Source: Streptomyces sp. WP-1 (GTDB lineage: Bacteria > Actinomycetota > Actinomycetes > Streptomycetales > Streptomycetaceae). From it: 64,000 nt of DNA. Made by a program: the position numbers and the translations under genes. Location: NCBI RefSeq assembly GCF_030450125.1, contig NZ_CP123923.1, positions 6,519,501-6,583,500 of the forward strand. Reading direction: 5' to 3'. The notes under the pieces were generated by a model, which was not told where the DNA came from, did no database searches, and saw nothing but the letters and a program-made list of their open reading frames with translations. Of this stretch, positions 32,183-39,837 are shown piece by piece; within the stretch, counting starts at the first letter, position 1, and each line of letters begins with the position of its first letter.

Positions 32183-32243
32183 GAATCGTGCCTCCCGGGC
32201 TTGTCGCCCACAGGACAGGTGTCGCTGTCGTCGTCATCCGGTC

Positions 32244-32269
32244 AACGTCCGGTCGGCGGTAAAGATTCC
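32244..32269 (-). promoter_or_regulatory. Sigma-R promoter of rbpA
   Basis: On the minus strand GGAAT (32265-32269) is followed after exactly 18 bp by GTT (32244-32246), the consensus GGAAT-N18-GTT of the redox-responsive sigma factor SigR in Streptomyces. Confidence 0.85.
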
Positions 32270-32346
32270 CGTTCCGAGTCCCGTTCCGGGTCATGCGTCG
32301 CCGTCGTAGCCGCCCCTTGTTCTACCCACAGGCGCCCGGTTTGTCA

Positions 32347-32364
32347 CATCTGCTAGCAGATGTC
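32347..32364. promoter_or_regulatory. Perfect 18-bp palindrome upstream of rbpA
   Basis: ACATCTGCTAGCAGATGT is a perfect palindrome, about 80 bp upstream of the sigma-R -35 box and AT-richer than its surroundings. It may be an operator or part of a second rbpA promoter region. I do not recognise the motif. Confidence 0.45.
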
Positions 32365-32460
32365 ACCCAGCGTTTCGGCATCTTTGACGCGCAGTAACGG
32401 TACGCCTGGCAGGCCAAACGCGTACACTACCGCCCTTTCGTGCCCAGCGCTAAATCGGCG

Positions 32461-33825
32461 CTAGATCTTCTCCGGTACCGGGTTCCCCGCCGCGGCGATC
32501 GCACGCCGTACCGGGACCCGCGCGAGCAGCGCGAACCCGATGACGAAGAAGGCCACCAGGGAGATGATCGCGGACCGGTAGCTACCGGTCAGCTGGTACG
32601 TCACGCCGAACAGCAACGGGCCCAGCCAGCTCATCCCGCGGTCGCTGAGCTCGTACGCCGAGAAGTACTCGGCCTCCTTGCCCGGCGGGACCAGATGGGA
32701 GAAGAGCGAGCGGGACAGCGCCTGGCTGCCGCCGAGCACCATGCCGATGGCGGCGGCCAGCAGGAAGAAGTAGACCGGCGCCTTCGCGGGCAGGAAGTAC
32801 CCGGCGGCGAGTGTGACCGTCCAGGCCACCAGCGAGCCGAGGATGGTGCGCTGGGCGCCGTACGTCCGCGCGAGGCGCCCCATCGCCAGCGCGCCCGCCA
32901 CGGCCAGCACCTGGACCAGCAGCACCGCCACGATCAGCGTGGACTGCCCGAGCCCCAGCTCCTGGGAGCCGTAGACGGACGCCTGGGAGATGACGGTCTG
33001 GATGCCGTCGTTGTAGATCAGGTAGGCCAGCAGGAAGGACAGCGTCAGCGGGTGCCGGCGCATGTCCCGCGCCGTCGCCGCCAGCTGCCGCAGCCCCGTC
33101 GACGGCACCCCGTCCGGCGCGGTCTCGCCCGCCGCCCGTGCCCGCCGGTCGCGCAGCAGCCGCAGCGGTACGAGGGTGAAGGCGCCCCACCACAGACCCG
33201 CCGAGGCCAGGCAGATGCGCACCGCCTGGCCCTGGCTCAGGCCGAAGGAGTCGTGGGCCGAGTACAGGACCAGGTTGGCGACGAGGACCATGGCGCCCGC
33301 GCCGTAGCCGAACGCCCAGCCCCGGGAGGAGACCGCGTCGCGCTCCTCGGGCGGGGCGATCTGCGGCAGATAGGAGTTGTAGAGCATCCCGCCGACGGCC
33401 GCCGCCGCGTTGGCCACGACGAGCAGCACCCCGCCCAGCAGATACCGGTCGCCGTCCAGGAAGAACATGCCGGTGGTCGCCGCCGCGCCGGTGTACGCCG
33501 CCGCCGCGAGCAGCGGCTTCTTACGGCCCGTGCGGTCGGCCGCGCTGCCCACCAGCGGCATCGCCACGACGGCCAGGACCACCGACAGGGACACCGAGTA
33601 GGCGAAGTACGAGCCCGCCCGCACCGGTATGCCCAGCGGGTGCACATAGCCGCCGGAGTCCGCCGCGTGCTCGGCGACCGAGGTGAGATAGGGGCCGATG
33701 AAGACGGTCAGGACGCTCGCCGAATAGACGGAGTACGCCCAGTCGTAGAAGTACCAGCCTCTTTGCTGGCGCCGGAGGTCGGCGGTCTCGTCCGCCGCCC
33801 CCGCGCGCACGGTGTCGGTCCCCAT
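32461..33825 (-). CDS. MFS transporter, UMF1-like
   Basis: A 454-residue membrane protein with about 12 hydrophobic segments. QQRGWYFYDWAYSVYSASVLTVFIGPYL at the N-terminus, YNSYLPQIAPPEERDAVSSRGWAFGYGAG in the middle and LGGSQALSRSLFSHLVPPGKEAEYFSAYEL are hallmarks of the UMF1/Atg22-like branch of the major facilitator superfamily. The substrate is unknown. It lies between rbpA and the GDPD gene, all on the minus strand, an order shared with other Streptomyces. Confidence 0.85.
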   Translation of the reverse strand: MGTDTVRAGAADETADLRRQQRGWYFYDWAYSVYSASVLTVFIGPYLTSVAEHAADSGGYVHPLGIPVRAGSYFAYSVSLSVVLAVVAMPLVGSAADRTGRKKPLLAAAAYTGAAATTGMFFLDGDRYLLGGVLLVVANAAAAVGGMLYNSYLPQIAPPEERDAVSSRGWAFGYGAGAMVLVANLVLYSAHDSFGLSQGQAVRICLASAGLWWGAFTLVPLRLLRDRRARAAGETAPDGVPSTGLRQLAATARDMRRHPLTLSFLLAYLIYNDGIQTVISQASVYGSQELGLGQSTLIVAVLLVQVLAVAGALAMGRLARTYGAQRTILGSLVAWTVTLAAGYFLPAKAPVYFFLLAAAIGMVLGGSQALSRSLFSHLVPPGKEAEYFSAYELSDRGMSWLGPLLFGVTYQLTGSYRSAIISLVAFFVIGFALLARVPVRRAIAAAGNPVPEKI

Positions 33826-33880
33826 CGTGCCCTCGCTTCCGCTCCCCTGCGAAGGCGGGGGCGGCCGGTGCCGGGTCGGC

Positions 33881-34648
33881 TCAGACCCAGACCCCGCGCT
33901 CCTCCATGACCTTGCGCAACATGTCGATGTGATCGGTCATGATGCCATCCACGCCCAGGTCCAGGAGCCGGTGCACGCGTTCCGGTTCGTTGATCGTCCA
34001 GACGTGGACGTGCAGCCCGCGCGCGTGGGCGGCGCGGACGAAGCGGGCGTCGACCACCGGGACGCCCGACTGGGCCTCCGGCACCTGCGCGGCGACCGCC
34101 GAGCGGCGCGGCGCGGCCGGCAGCCCCCAGGAGCGCAGCCGCAGGCTCAGCACCCCGCGGGTGCCGAAGGAGGTGGCCAGCCGGGGCCCGGCCAGCCGCT
34201 GGGCGCGCAGCACCCGCGCCTCGGAGAACGAGCCCACGCAGACCCGGTCCCAGGCGCCGGTGCGCTCCAGCAGGTCGAGCAGCGGCCGCAGCGCGGGCTC
34301 CGCCTTGATGTCGATGTTCCAGCGGACCTCGGGGAAGGTCTCCAGCAACTCCTCGAACAGCGGCACCGGTTCACGGCCGCCCACCCGCGCCCGCTCGACC
34401 TCGGCCCAGGGCAGGTCGGCGATGCGGCCGGCGCCGTCGGTGACCCGGTCCAGGGTCGTGTCGTGGAAGGCCACGAGCCGGCCGTCCGCCGTGGCGTGCA
34501 CATCGGTCTCGATGTAGCGGTAGCCCAGTTCCACGGCGCGGCGGAACTGCGCCACGGTGTTCTCCACCCCGTCGGCGGCTCCGCCGCGATGGGCGAAGGC
34601 GAGGGGGCCCGGGTGGTCGAGGTAGGGGTGGCGTATCGCGGTGGTCAC
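33881..34648 (-). CDS. Glycerophosphodiester phosphodiesterase
   Basis: A 255-residue TIM-barrel enzyme that splits glycerophosphodiesters to sn-glycerol 3-phosphate and an alcohol. PLAFAHRGGAADGVENTVAQFRRAVELGYRYIETDVHATADGRLVAFHDTTLDR contains the catalytic His, Glu, Asp and second His of the GDPD family; VHVWTINEPERVHRLLDLGVDGIMTDH closes the barrel. No signal peptide is present, so it is cytoplasmic. The GTG at 34648 overlaps the stop of the YczE-type gene (GTGA), which implies translational coupling. Confidence 0.92.
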   Translation of the reverse strand: MTTAIRHPYLDHPGPLAFAHRGGAADGVENTVAQFRRAVELGYRYIETDVHATADGRLVAFHDTTLDRVTDGAGRIADLPWAEVERARVGGREPVPLFEELLETFPEVRWNIDIKAEPALRPLLDLLERTGAWDRVCVGSFSEARVLRAQRLAGPRLATSFGTRGVLSLRLRSWGLPAAPRRSAVAAQVPEAQSGVPVVDARFVRAAHARGLHVHVWTINEPERVHRLLDLGVDGIMTDHIDMLRKVMEERGVWV

Positions 34649-35304
34649 CGACGCAGTATCGCTGCGCGGGGTGTCCTTTCGGCAACGATCGCGCTGCCGC
34701 TCGATGCCGGGGGCAGAGCGAACACCCGCAGGAAGAACTGGGCCAGCGGGCCGATGGACAGGGCGTACAGCACGGTGCCCACGCCGATGGTGCCGCCCAG
34801 CGCGAACCCGGTGGCCACCACCGTCACCTCGATGACCGTGCGGATCAGCCGGATCGAGCGCCCGGTGCGCTGGTGCAGGCCCGTCATCAGGCCGTCGCGC
34901 GGGCCCGGTCCGAAGCGCGCCGCGATGTACAGGCCGGTGGCCGCACCGTTGAGCAGGACTCCGGCGAGCATCAGCGGGACGCGGGCGAGCAGCGCGTGCG
35001 CCGGGGGCAGCAGCGCGAGCGTCCCGTCGAGGGCCAGGCCGATGAGGAAGACATTGGAGACGGTGCCGAGGCCGGGGCGCAGCCGCAGCGGGATCCACAG
35101 CAGCAGCACCGCCGCCCCGACGACGATCGACACCTCGCCGATGCTCAGCCCGGTGCGCCGCGCGAGCCCCTGGTGCAGCACCCCCCAGGGCTCCAGGCCG
35201 AGGCCCGAGGCGACGAGCAGCGCGGAACTCACACCGTAGAGCGTCAGTCCGCCGTACAGCTGGACCAAGCGGCGTCCTACAGGTCCGGGTCCGGGAGTGG
35301 ACAC
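34645..35304 (-). CDS. YczE/YyaS/YitT-family membrane protein
   Basis: A 219-residue integral membrane protein with five or six hydrophobic segments: LYGGLTLYGVSSALLVASGLGLEPWGVLHQGLARRTGLSIGE, VVGAAVLLLWIPLRLRPGLGTV, VPLMLAGVLLNGAATGLYIAARFGPGPRDGLMTGL. The GPGPRDGLMTGLHQRTG loop is the family signature. Members are often divergent from a MocR regulator, as here, and are thought to be transporters under its control; the ligand is unknown. It overlaps the GDPD gene by 4 bp. Confidence 0.85.
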   Translation of the reverse strand: MSTPGPGPVGRRLVQLYGGLTLYGVSSALLVASGLGLEPWGVLHQGLARRTGLSIGEVSIVVGAAVLLLWIPLRLRPGLGTVSNVFLIGLALDGTLALLPPAHALLARVPLMLAGVLLNGAATGLYIAARFGPGPRDGLMTGLHQRTGRSIRLIRTVIEVTVVATGFALGGTIGVGTVLYALSIGPLAQFFLRVFALPPASSGSAIVAERTPRAAILRR

Positions 35305-35405
35305 GACATACCCCCCTGGGTAGTGGTAGTGGCCTGACGCATGTCACTCTGTGGCTTGGGAGGAAACTCCATCCATGGCCAATCCGGGAAAGGTGGACTG
35401 ATCTC

Positions 35406-36917
35406 ATGGCGCAGTGGACCTCGGCGGTGGGGGCCGCGCAGCTCGCCCGGCTGCTCAACTCCCAGCAGGAACGGCCCGCCGGTCCCGGCAGCCGCCGCCC
35501 GCCCGCCTACCGGGCGCTGGCCGACGGCATCCGGCTGCTGGTGCTGGAGGGGCGGGTCCCGGTCGCCGCCCGGCTGCCCGCCGAGCGCGAACTGGCCCTC
35601 TCCCTCTCGGTGAGCCGCACCACGGTCGCGGCCGCCTACGAGGCGCTGCGCGGCGAGGGCTTCCTGGAGTCCCGGCGCGGCGCGGGCAGCTGGACCGCGG
35701 TCCCGGCGGGCAATCCGGTGCCCGCGCGCGGCCTGGAGCCGCTGCCCCCGGAGGCCCTCGGCTCGATGATCGACCTGGGCTGCGCCTCCCTGCCCGCGCC
35801 CGAGCCCTGGCTCACCCGCGCCGTACAGGGGGCGCTGGAGGAACTGCCGCCGTACGCGCACACGCACGGCGACTACCCGGCCGGGCTGCCCGCCCTGCGC
35901 GCGATGATCGCCGAGCGCTACACCGCGCGCGGGATCCCCACGATGCCCGAGCAGATCATGGTGACGACCGGGGCGATGGGCGCCATCGACGCGATCTGCC
36001 ATCTCTTCGCGGGCCGCGGCGAGCGCATCGCCGTGGAGTCCCCCTCCTACGCCAACATCCTCCAGCTGATGCGGGAGGCGGGCGCGCGGCTGGTGCCGGT
36101 CGCGATGGCCGAGGGGCTCGCCGGATGGGACATGGACCGCTGGCGCCAGGTCCTGCGGGAGGCCGCGCCGCGACTCGCCTATGTGGTCGCCGACTTCCAC
36201 AACCCCACGGGCGCCCTCGCCGACGAGGACCAGCGGCGCCGCCTGGTGGACGCGGCCCGCGCGGCCGGCACGGTGCTCGTCGCCGACGAGACGATGAGCG
36301 AGCTGTGGCTGGAGGAGGAGGTGGGGGCGGCCGGGATGCCGCGCCGGGTCTGCGCGTTCGACCCCGCAGGCTCCACGGTGATCACGGTCGGCTCGGCCAG
36401 CAAGGCGTTCTGGGCCGGGATGCGGATCGGCTGGGTGCGGGCGGCGCCGGACATCGTCCGCAGCCTGGTCGCGGCGCGGGCGTACGCCGACCTGGGGACG
36501 CCGGTGCTGGAGCAGCTGGCCGTCAACTGGCTGTTCAGTACGGGGGGTTGGGAGCAGGCGGTGGCGCTGCGGCGGGCGCAGGCCCGGGAGAACCGGGACG
36601 CCCTCGTCGCCGCGCTCCGCCGGGAGCTGCCGGACTGGGAGTTCTCCGTCCCCCAGGGCGGCCTGACCCTCTGGGTCCGCGCGGGCGGCCTCTCCGGCTC
36701 CCGCCTCGCGGAGATGGGCGAACGCACGGGCGTCCGCGTCCCCTCCGGCCCCCGCTTCGGCGTCGACGGCGCGTTCGAGGGCTACGTCCGGCTGCCGTTC
36801 ACCGTCGGGGGAGCGGTGGCGGACGAGGCGGCGGTACGACTGGCCGCCGCGGCGCGACTGGTGGAGACCGGGGGAACGGGAGCGGCGGCGGAGTCACCGC
36901 GGACGTTCGTGGCCTAG
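35406..36917 (+). CDS. MocR-type regulator (GntR winged helix fused to aminotransferase fold)
   Basis: A 503-residue protein. The GntR winged helix occupies about residues 30-105 (PPAYRALADGIRLLVLEGRVPVAARLPAERELALSLSVSRTTVAAAYEALRGEGF). A type-I PLP aminotransferase domain follows, with DYPAGLPALRAMIAERYTARG, FHNPTGALAD and the PLP Lys in VGSASKAFWAGMRIGW. MocR proteins sense PLP and a ligand amine and regulate a neighbour, usually across a divergent promoter. The gap to the divergent YczE gene contains TAGTGGTAGTGGCC, a direct-repeat-like element typical of MocR sites. The ATG at 35406 is preceded by AAAGGTGG. Confidence 0.88.
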   Translation: MAQWTSAVGAAQLARLLNSQQERPAGPGSRRPPAYRALADGIRLLVLEGRVPVAARLPAERELALSLSVSRTTVAAAYEALRGEGFLESRRGAGSWTAVPAGNPVPARGLEPLPPEALGSMIDLGCASLPAPEPWLTRAVQGALEELPPYAHTHGDYPAGLPALRAMIAERYTARGIPTMPEQIMVTTGAMGAIDAICHLFAGRGERIAVESPSYANILQLMREAGARLVPVAMAEGLAGWDMDRWRQVLREAAPRLAYVVADFHNPTGALADEDQRRRLVDAARAAGTVLVADETMSELWLEEEVGAAGMPRRVCAFDPAGSTVITVGSASKAFWAGMRIGWVRAAPDIVRSLVAARAYADLGTPVLEQLAVNWLFSTGGWEQAVALRRAQARENRDALVAALRRELPDWEFSVPQGGLTLWVRAGGLSGSRLAEMGERTGVRVPSGPRFGVDGAFEGYVRLPFTVGGAVADEAAVRLAAAARLVETGGTGAAAESPRTFVA

Positions 36918-36918
36918 G

Positions 36919-36975
36919 CGCGCCCCCGAGGGGGCGCGGGGAACCGCGCGACCAGCCAGCACGCACCCGCAGCCG
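36919..36975 (+). repeat. Recurring 3'-end element, copy A
   Basis: Directly after the MocR stop codon, CGCGCCCCC (36919-36927) pairs with GGGGGCGCG (36930-36938), then the tail GGGGAACCGCGCGACCAGCC and CACCCGCAGCCGA. It is the best-formed of three copies (others near 16680 and 52941) and probably terminates transcription. Confidence 0.65.
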
Positions 36976-36980
36976 AAGAC

Positions 36981-38636
36981 CTACTCCACGGCCACCGGCT
37001 CCACGGCCACCGGCTCCACGGCCACAGGCTCCGCAGGGACCGGCTCCGCAGGGACCGGCTCCGGCTTCGTGAGGTCGATCGGCTGAGCCGGCTGCGCAAC
37101 CCTCGGCGGCAGCAGATCCAGCACCGCCCGCCGGTCCCCCTCACTCGTCGCTTCGTCGTACGGATCCGGCGTCCTCGGCACCTGGAGCCGGTGCACCGGC
37201 CCCTGGCCCAGCCGCGCGTACCCCCGCCCCGGCGGCACCTGCACCGGCGGGGTCGTCCGCGGCGGAGCCCCCAGCACCGCCTCCAGCTGCCGCGTCGCCG
37301 CGGGCCCGAGGGCGACCCGGGCCCGGGTGTGCTGCCGTACCGCGTCGCCGAGCGCGTCGAGGCCGTCGTACTGCTCGGCGACGACGACGGTCACGTTCGC
37401 CGCCCGCCCGTGCCGCAGCGGCACCCGGAGCAGGTCCTGCGGGTCCTCGCGGCCGTCCACCTCGGCGAGGTGCGTGAGGACGCTCGGCCGGTCGAGGAGG
37501 ATCCACAGCGGGCGCCGGGTGTCGGCCGGCGGCGGGTCGCCCGCCTGCCGGGCGAGGTTGATCGCGACCAGCCGCCGTTCCGTCTCCCGCGCGGCCCATT
37601 CCAGGCTCACCAGCGCCCCGGGCAGCGCGCACTCCACGGCCAGCACCCCGTCCCGGCCGGTCAGGCACGCGTAGTCGCCGGTGCCGCCGCCGTCCACGAT
37701 GAGGACGTCGCCGTACTGGAGGGCCTGCAGGGCGAGGGAGCGCAGCAGGGTGGACGTGCCGCTGCCGGGCTGGCCGACCGCCAGCAGATGCGGCTCGGTG
37801 GAGCGGGTGCCGGTGCGCCAGACGACCGGCGGGACATCACGCGGCTCCTCGTACGAGTCCCCGTAGTCCCCGAAGGTCAGGGGGAGGGTGCGCTGCACCT
37901 CGCTCGGGTCGGTGAAGCCGAGCACGCTCTCGCCCGGTGCGGTCACGAACCGCTGGGCCACGATGTCGGCGGGCAGCGGCGGCAGGACGGTCACGGCGAG
38001 CTGGTTGCCCTCCTCGTCCCACCCGAAGCGGTACTCGCGCCCGCGCCCCGCCTTCGCGGTGAGCACCTGCTCGATCCGCGCGCGGGTCTCGGGCTCGCCG
38101 TCCGGGAAGTACGCGGGGTAGCGGAGCACCAGCTGTCCGACGCGCCCCGCGTCGTCGAACTCGTGCGCGAGGAACGCCTTCTCCCACTCCCCGCCGTGCG
38201 TGTATAGCGGGGCGGGGTCCTCGGGGACGGAGAAGTACGGGACCAGCGCCTCGTACAGCGCCCGCAGCCGTTCGGTCTGGGACTCGTCGGGCCCCTCGGG
38301 CGCGGGCGGGGTGCGGTCGCGGCCCAGCCAGGCCGCCGCCGCCATCACGGTGATGACGGCGAGCAGCGGCCCGTACGGTGCCAGTGCCACGACCAGGACC
38401 ACGCAGGCCACCAGGAACAGCAGCGGCCCGCGCCGGTCCTTGGGGGTGGCGGTCCACCGGGTCCGCCCCGCCGCGGCCAGCAGGCGCAGCCCGCGGGAGA
38501 GGGTGATCAGCGGATGGAGGACGTCGGTGGCGCTGTCGGCCGCCGTCCGGGCCAGCTCCCGGCTCCGGACCAGCTGCGTCCGGGCGAGCTGCGCGCCGTC
38601 CTTGCTCAGAATGCGGGGGAGTGGGCGCCGGGCCAC
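36981..38636 (-). CDS. FtsK/SpoIIIE-like membrane ATPase with altered P-loop
   Basis: A 551-residue protein. Two hydrophobic helices at about residues 70-105 (GPLLFLVACVVLVVALAPYGPLLAVITVMAAAAWLG) anchor it, followed by a cytoplasmic region with a FtsK/TraB-like motor fold. The Walker A reads GQPGSGTST at 288-296, with Thr294 where Lys is expected; Walker B is VLIVDGGG near 311-318. ATP hydrolysis may therefore be lost. The last 26 residues are repeats of EPVPA and EPVAV. It follows a 64-residue membrane protein by 49 bp and converges on MocR. A DNA-translocation-related role is only suggested by the fold. Confidence 0.75.
   Translation of the reverse strand: MARRPLPRILSKDGAQLARTQLVRSRELARTAADSATDVLHPLITLSRGLRLLAAAGRTRWTATPKDRRGPLLFLVACVVLVVALAPYGPLLAVITVMAAAAWLGRDRTPPAPEGPDESQTERLRALYEALVPYFSVPEDPAPLYTHGGEWEKAFLAHEFDDAGRVGQLVLRYPAYFPDGEPETRARIEQVLTAKAGRGREYRFGWDEEGNQLAVTVLPPLPADIVAQRFVTAPGESVLGFTDPSEVQRTLPLTFGDYGDSYEEPRDVPPVVWRTGTRSTEPHLLAVGQPGSGTSTLLRSLALQALQYGDVLIVDGGGTGDYACLTGRDGVLAVECALPGALVSLEWAARETERRLVAINLARQAGDPPPADTRRPLWILLDRPSVLTHLAEVDGREDPQDLLRVPLRHGRAANVTVVVAEQYDGLDALGDAVRQHTRARVALGPAATRQLEAVLGAPPRTTPPVQVPPGRGYARLGQGPVHRLQVPRTPDPYDEATSEGDRRAVLDLLPPRVAQPAQPIDLTKPEPVPAEPVPAEPVAVEPVAVEPVAVE
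36984..37058 (-). repeat. 15-bp coding minisatellite at the 3' end of the FtsK-like gene
   Basis: About five in-frame 15-bp units (TCCACGGCCACCGGC three times, then TCCGCAGGGACCGGC twice, plus-strand reading) encode the C-terminal EPVAV/EPVPA repeats. Copy number changes would leave the frame intact. Confidence 0.8.
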
Positions 38637-38685
38637 TGCTGTCTCCTGGTGGTGCGTGCGGGCGGGGCGTCGTGCGGGACCGGCG

Positions 38686-38880
38686 TCAGAACTTGATCCC
38701 GCCCAGGAGGCTGGCCAGGCTCTCCCCGCCGGCCTTGATGCTCGGCGCGATGGCCGTGCTCGACAGATAGAAGCCGAACAGCGTCGAGATGCAGGCGTGC
38801 GAGCCCTTGAGGCCGTCCTTGCGGAAGTAGAGGAACACGACGGTGCCGAGCAGGACGACGCCGGACATGGAGAGGATCAT
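38686..38880 (-). CDS. Small conserved membrane protein
   Basis: A 64-residue protein beginning MILSMSGVVLLGTVVFLYFRKDGLKGSHACISTLFGFYLSSTAIAPSI, one or two membrane helices and a short polar C-terminus (KAGGESLASLLGGIKF). The ATG at 38880 has a perfect AGGAGG; an in-frame upstream start at 38934 is less likely. It precedes the FtsK-like gene in the same direction, and the pair is conserved as a unit in Streptomyces as far as I recall. A palindrome in its upstream region may control both. Confidence 0.7.
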   Translation of the reverse strand: MILSMSGVVLLGTVVFLYFRKDGLKGSHACISTLFGFYLSSTAIAPSIKAGGESLASLLGGIKF

Positions 38881-38964
38881 TGGGTGCCTCCTGGTGTCGA
38901 GGGGGACAGTCACCATCAGTACTTCCAGGATCACAGAATGTGCCTATACGACAAAGAGCGCAAG

Positions 38965-38991
38965 CGGGTGAATATCGTGACTATTCGCCCG
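38965..38991. promoter_or_regulatory. Near-perfect inverted repeat upstream of the small membrane protein
   Basis: CGGGTGAATA (38965-38974) and TATTCGCCCG (38982-38991) form 10-bp arms with one mismatch and a 7-bp spacer. On the minus strand TTCACC-N18-TATAGG (-10 near 38941) overlaps it, so it looks like an operator for the small membrane protein and FtsK-like operon. Confidence 0.5.
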
Positions 38992-39144
38992 TCCGGTGGA
39001 GCCTGGGGCGGCATCGTCGAGCACGGGATTTGCGGACGAGCCCGCCCGTAGCGATCTTTACGTCGGGCACAACGGGTCATGTGAGGCACGAGCCAGTACC
39101 CTTGCGGTTCACCTGAACGGTTGTAATGAGAGGCGGTCCGGCCG

Positions 39145-39537
39145 ATGAGCGAAGCCCCCGACCCCGAGGTCGTGGAGCTGGCGACCAAGATCTTCGATCT
39201 GGCCCGGCAGGGGCAGACCGAGGCACTCGTGGCGTACGTCGACGCGGGCGTTCCGGCCAACCTCACCAACGACCGCGGGGACTCCCTCGTGATGCTCGCC
39301 GCGTACCACGGACACGCCGGCGCGGTGCGCGCGCTGCTCGCCCGCGGCGCCGAGGCGAACCGGGTCAACGACCGGGGCCAGACCCCCCTCGCGGGCGCGG
39401 TCTTCAAGGGCGAGACGGAGGTCGTCAAGGCCCTCCTGGAGGGCGGCGCCGACCCCGCCGAGGGCACGCCGTCAGCCGTCGACACCGCCCGGATGTTCGG
39501 TCGGGCCGATGTGCTCGAACTGTTCGGCATCAGCTGA
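39145..39537 (+). CDS. Ankyrin-repeat protein
   Basis: A 130-residue protein with three ankyrin repeats: TEALVAYVDAGVPANLTNDRGDSLVMLAAYHGHAGAVRALLARGAEANRVNDRGQTPLAGAVFKGETEVVKALLEGGADP, plus a capping helix. It should be a small protein-binding module in the cytoplasm; the partner is unknown. A GTTCA-CC-TGAAC palindrome at 39107-39118 lies shortly before the gene. It is divergent from the small membrane protein and upstream of the HEAT-repeat gene. Confidence 0.88.
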   Translation: MSEAPDPEVVELATKIFDLARQGQTEALVAYVDAGVPANLTNDRGDSLVMLAAYHGHAGAVRALLARGAEANRVNDRGQTPLAGAVFKGETEVVKALLEGGADPAEGTPSAVDTARMFGRADVLELFGIS

Positions 39538-39731
39538 CGCCGGGCTTCTGACCAGCTAAGACACGGAAAACGGGGGAGGCGGTACAGGGCCGCCGGAAAT
39601 ACGGTCGCGGCAGCACACACCGCGGGTCATCATGACGACGTGATTCACGGTCGTGATGGCTGGGCAGGTGTTGCCGCACCGCGCGGACCGTGATGCGGTC
39701 CGCATGGGCCACCGACGAGAGGCAGAGAGAA

Positions 39732-39791
39732 ATGGGCTACAGCAAGCAAGAGACGGCGGACGCTCCGACGTTGTGTCACGCGGCCAGGTAA
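39732..39791 (+). CDS. 19-codon leader ORF upstream of the HEAT-repeat gene
   Basis: The frame encodes MGYSKQETADAPTLCHAAR and is preceded by GAGGCAGAGAGA. Its TAA overlaps the ATG of a second tiny ORF (TAATG at 39789-39793). Its codons are less GC-biased than real genes, and balanced composition makes a regulatory leader peptide plausible. Confidence 0.4.
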   Translation: MGYSKQETADAPTLCHAAR

Positions 39792-39826
39792 TGCGTGTTC
39801 CCCGGTTGCGTCGACGCTTGATGTGA
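39791..39826 (+). CDS. 11-codon linking ORF between the leader peptide and the HEAT-repeat gene
   Basis: ATG at 39791 opens MRVPRLRRRLM and stops at TGA 39824-39826, which overlaps a GTG at 39823 that is in frame with the HEAT-repeat protein (GTGA). The very basic peptide may slow ribosomes. The arrangement suggests chained reinitiation. Confidence 0.35.
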   Translation: MRVPRLRRRLM

Positions 39827-39837
39827 GGCTGTTTCCC

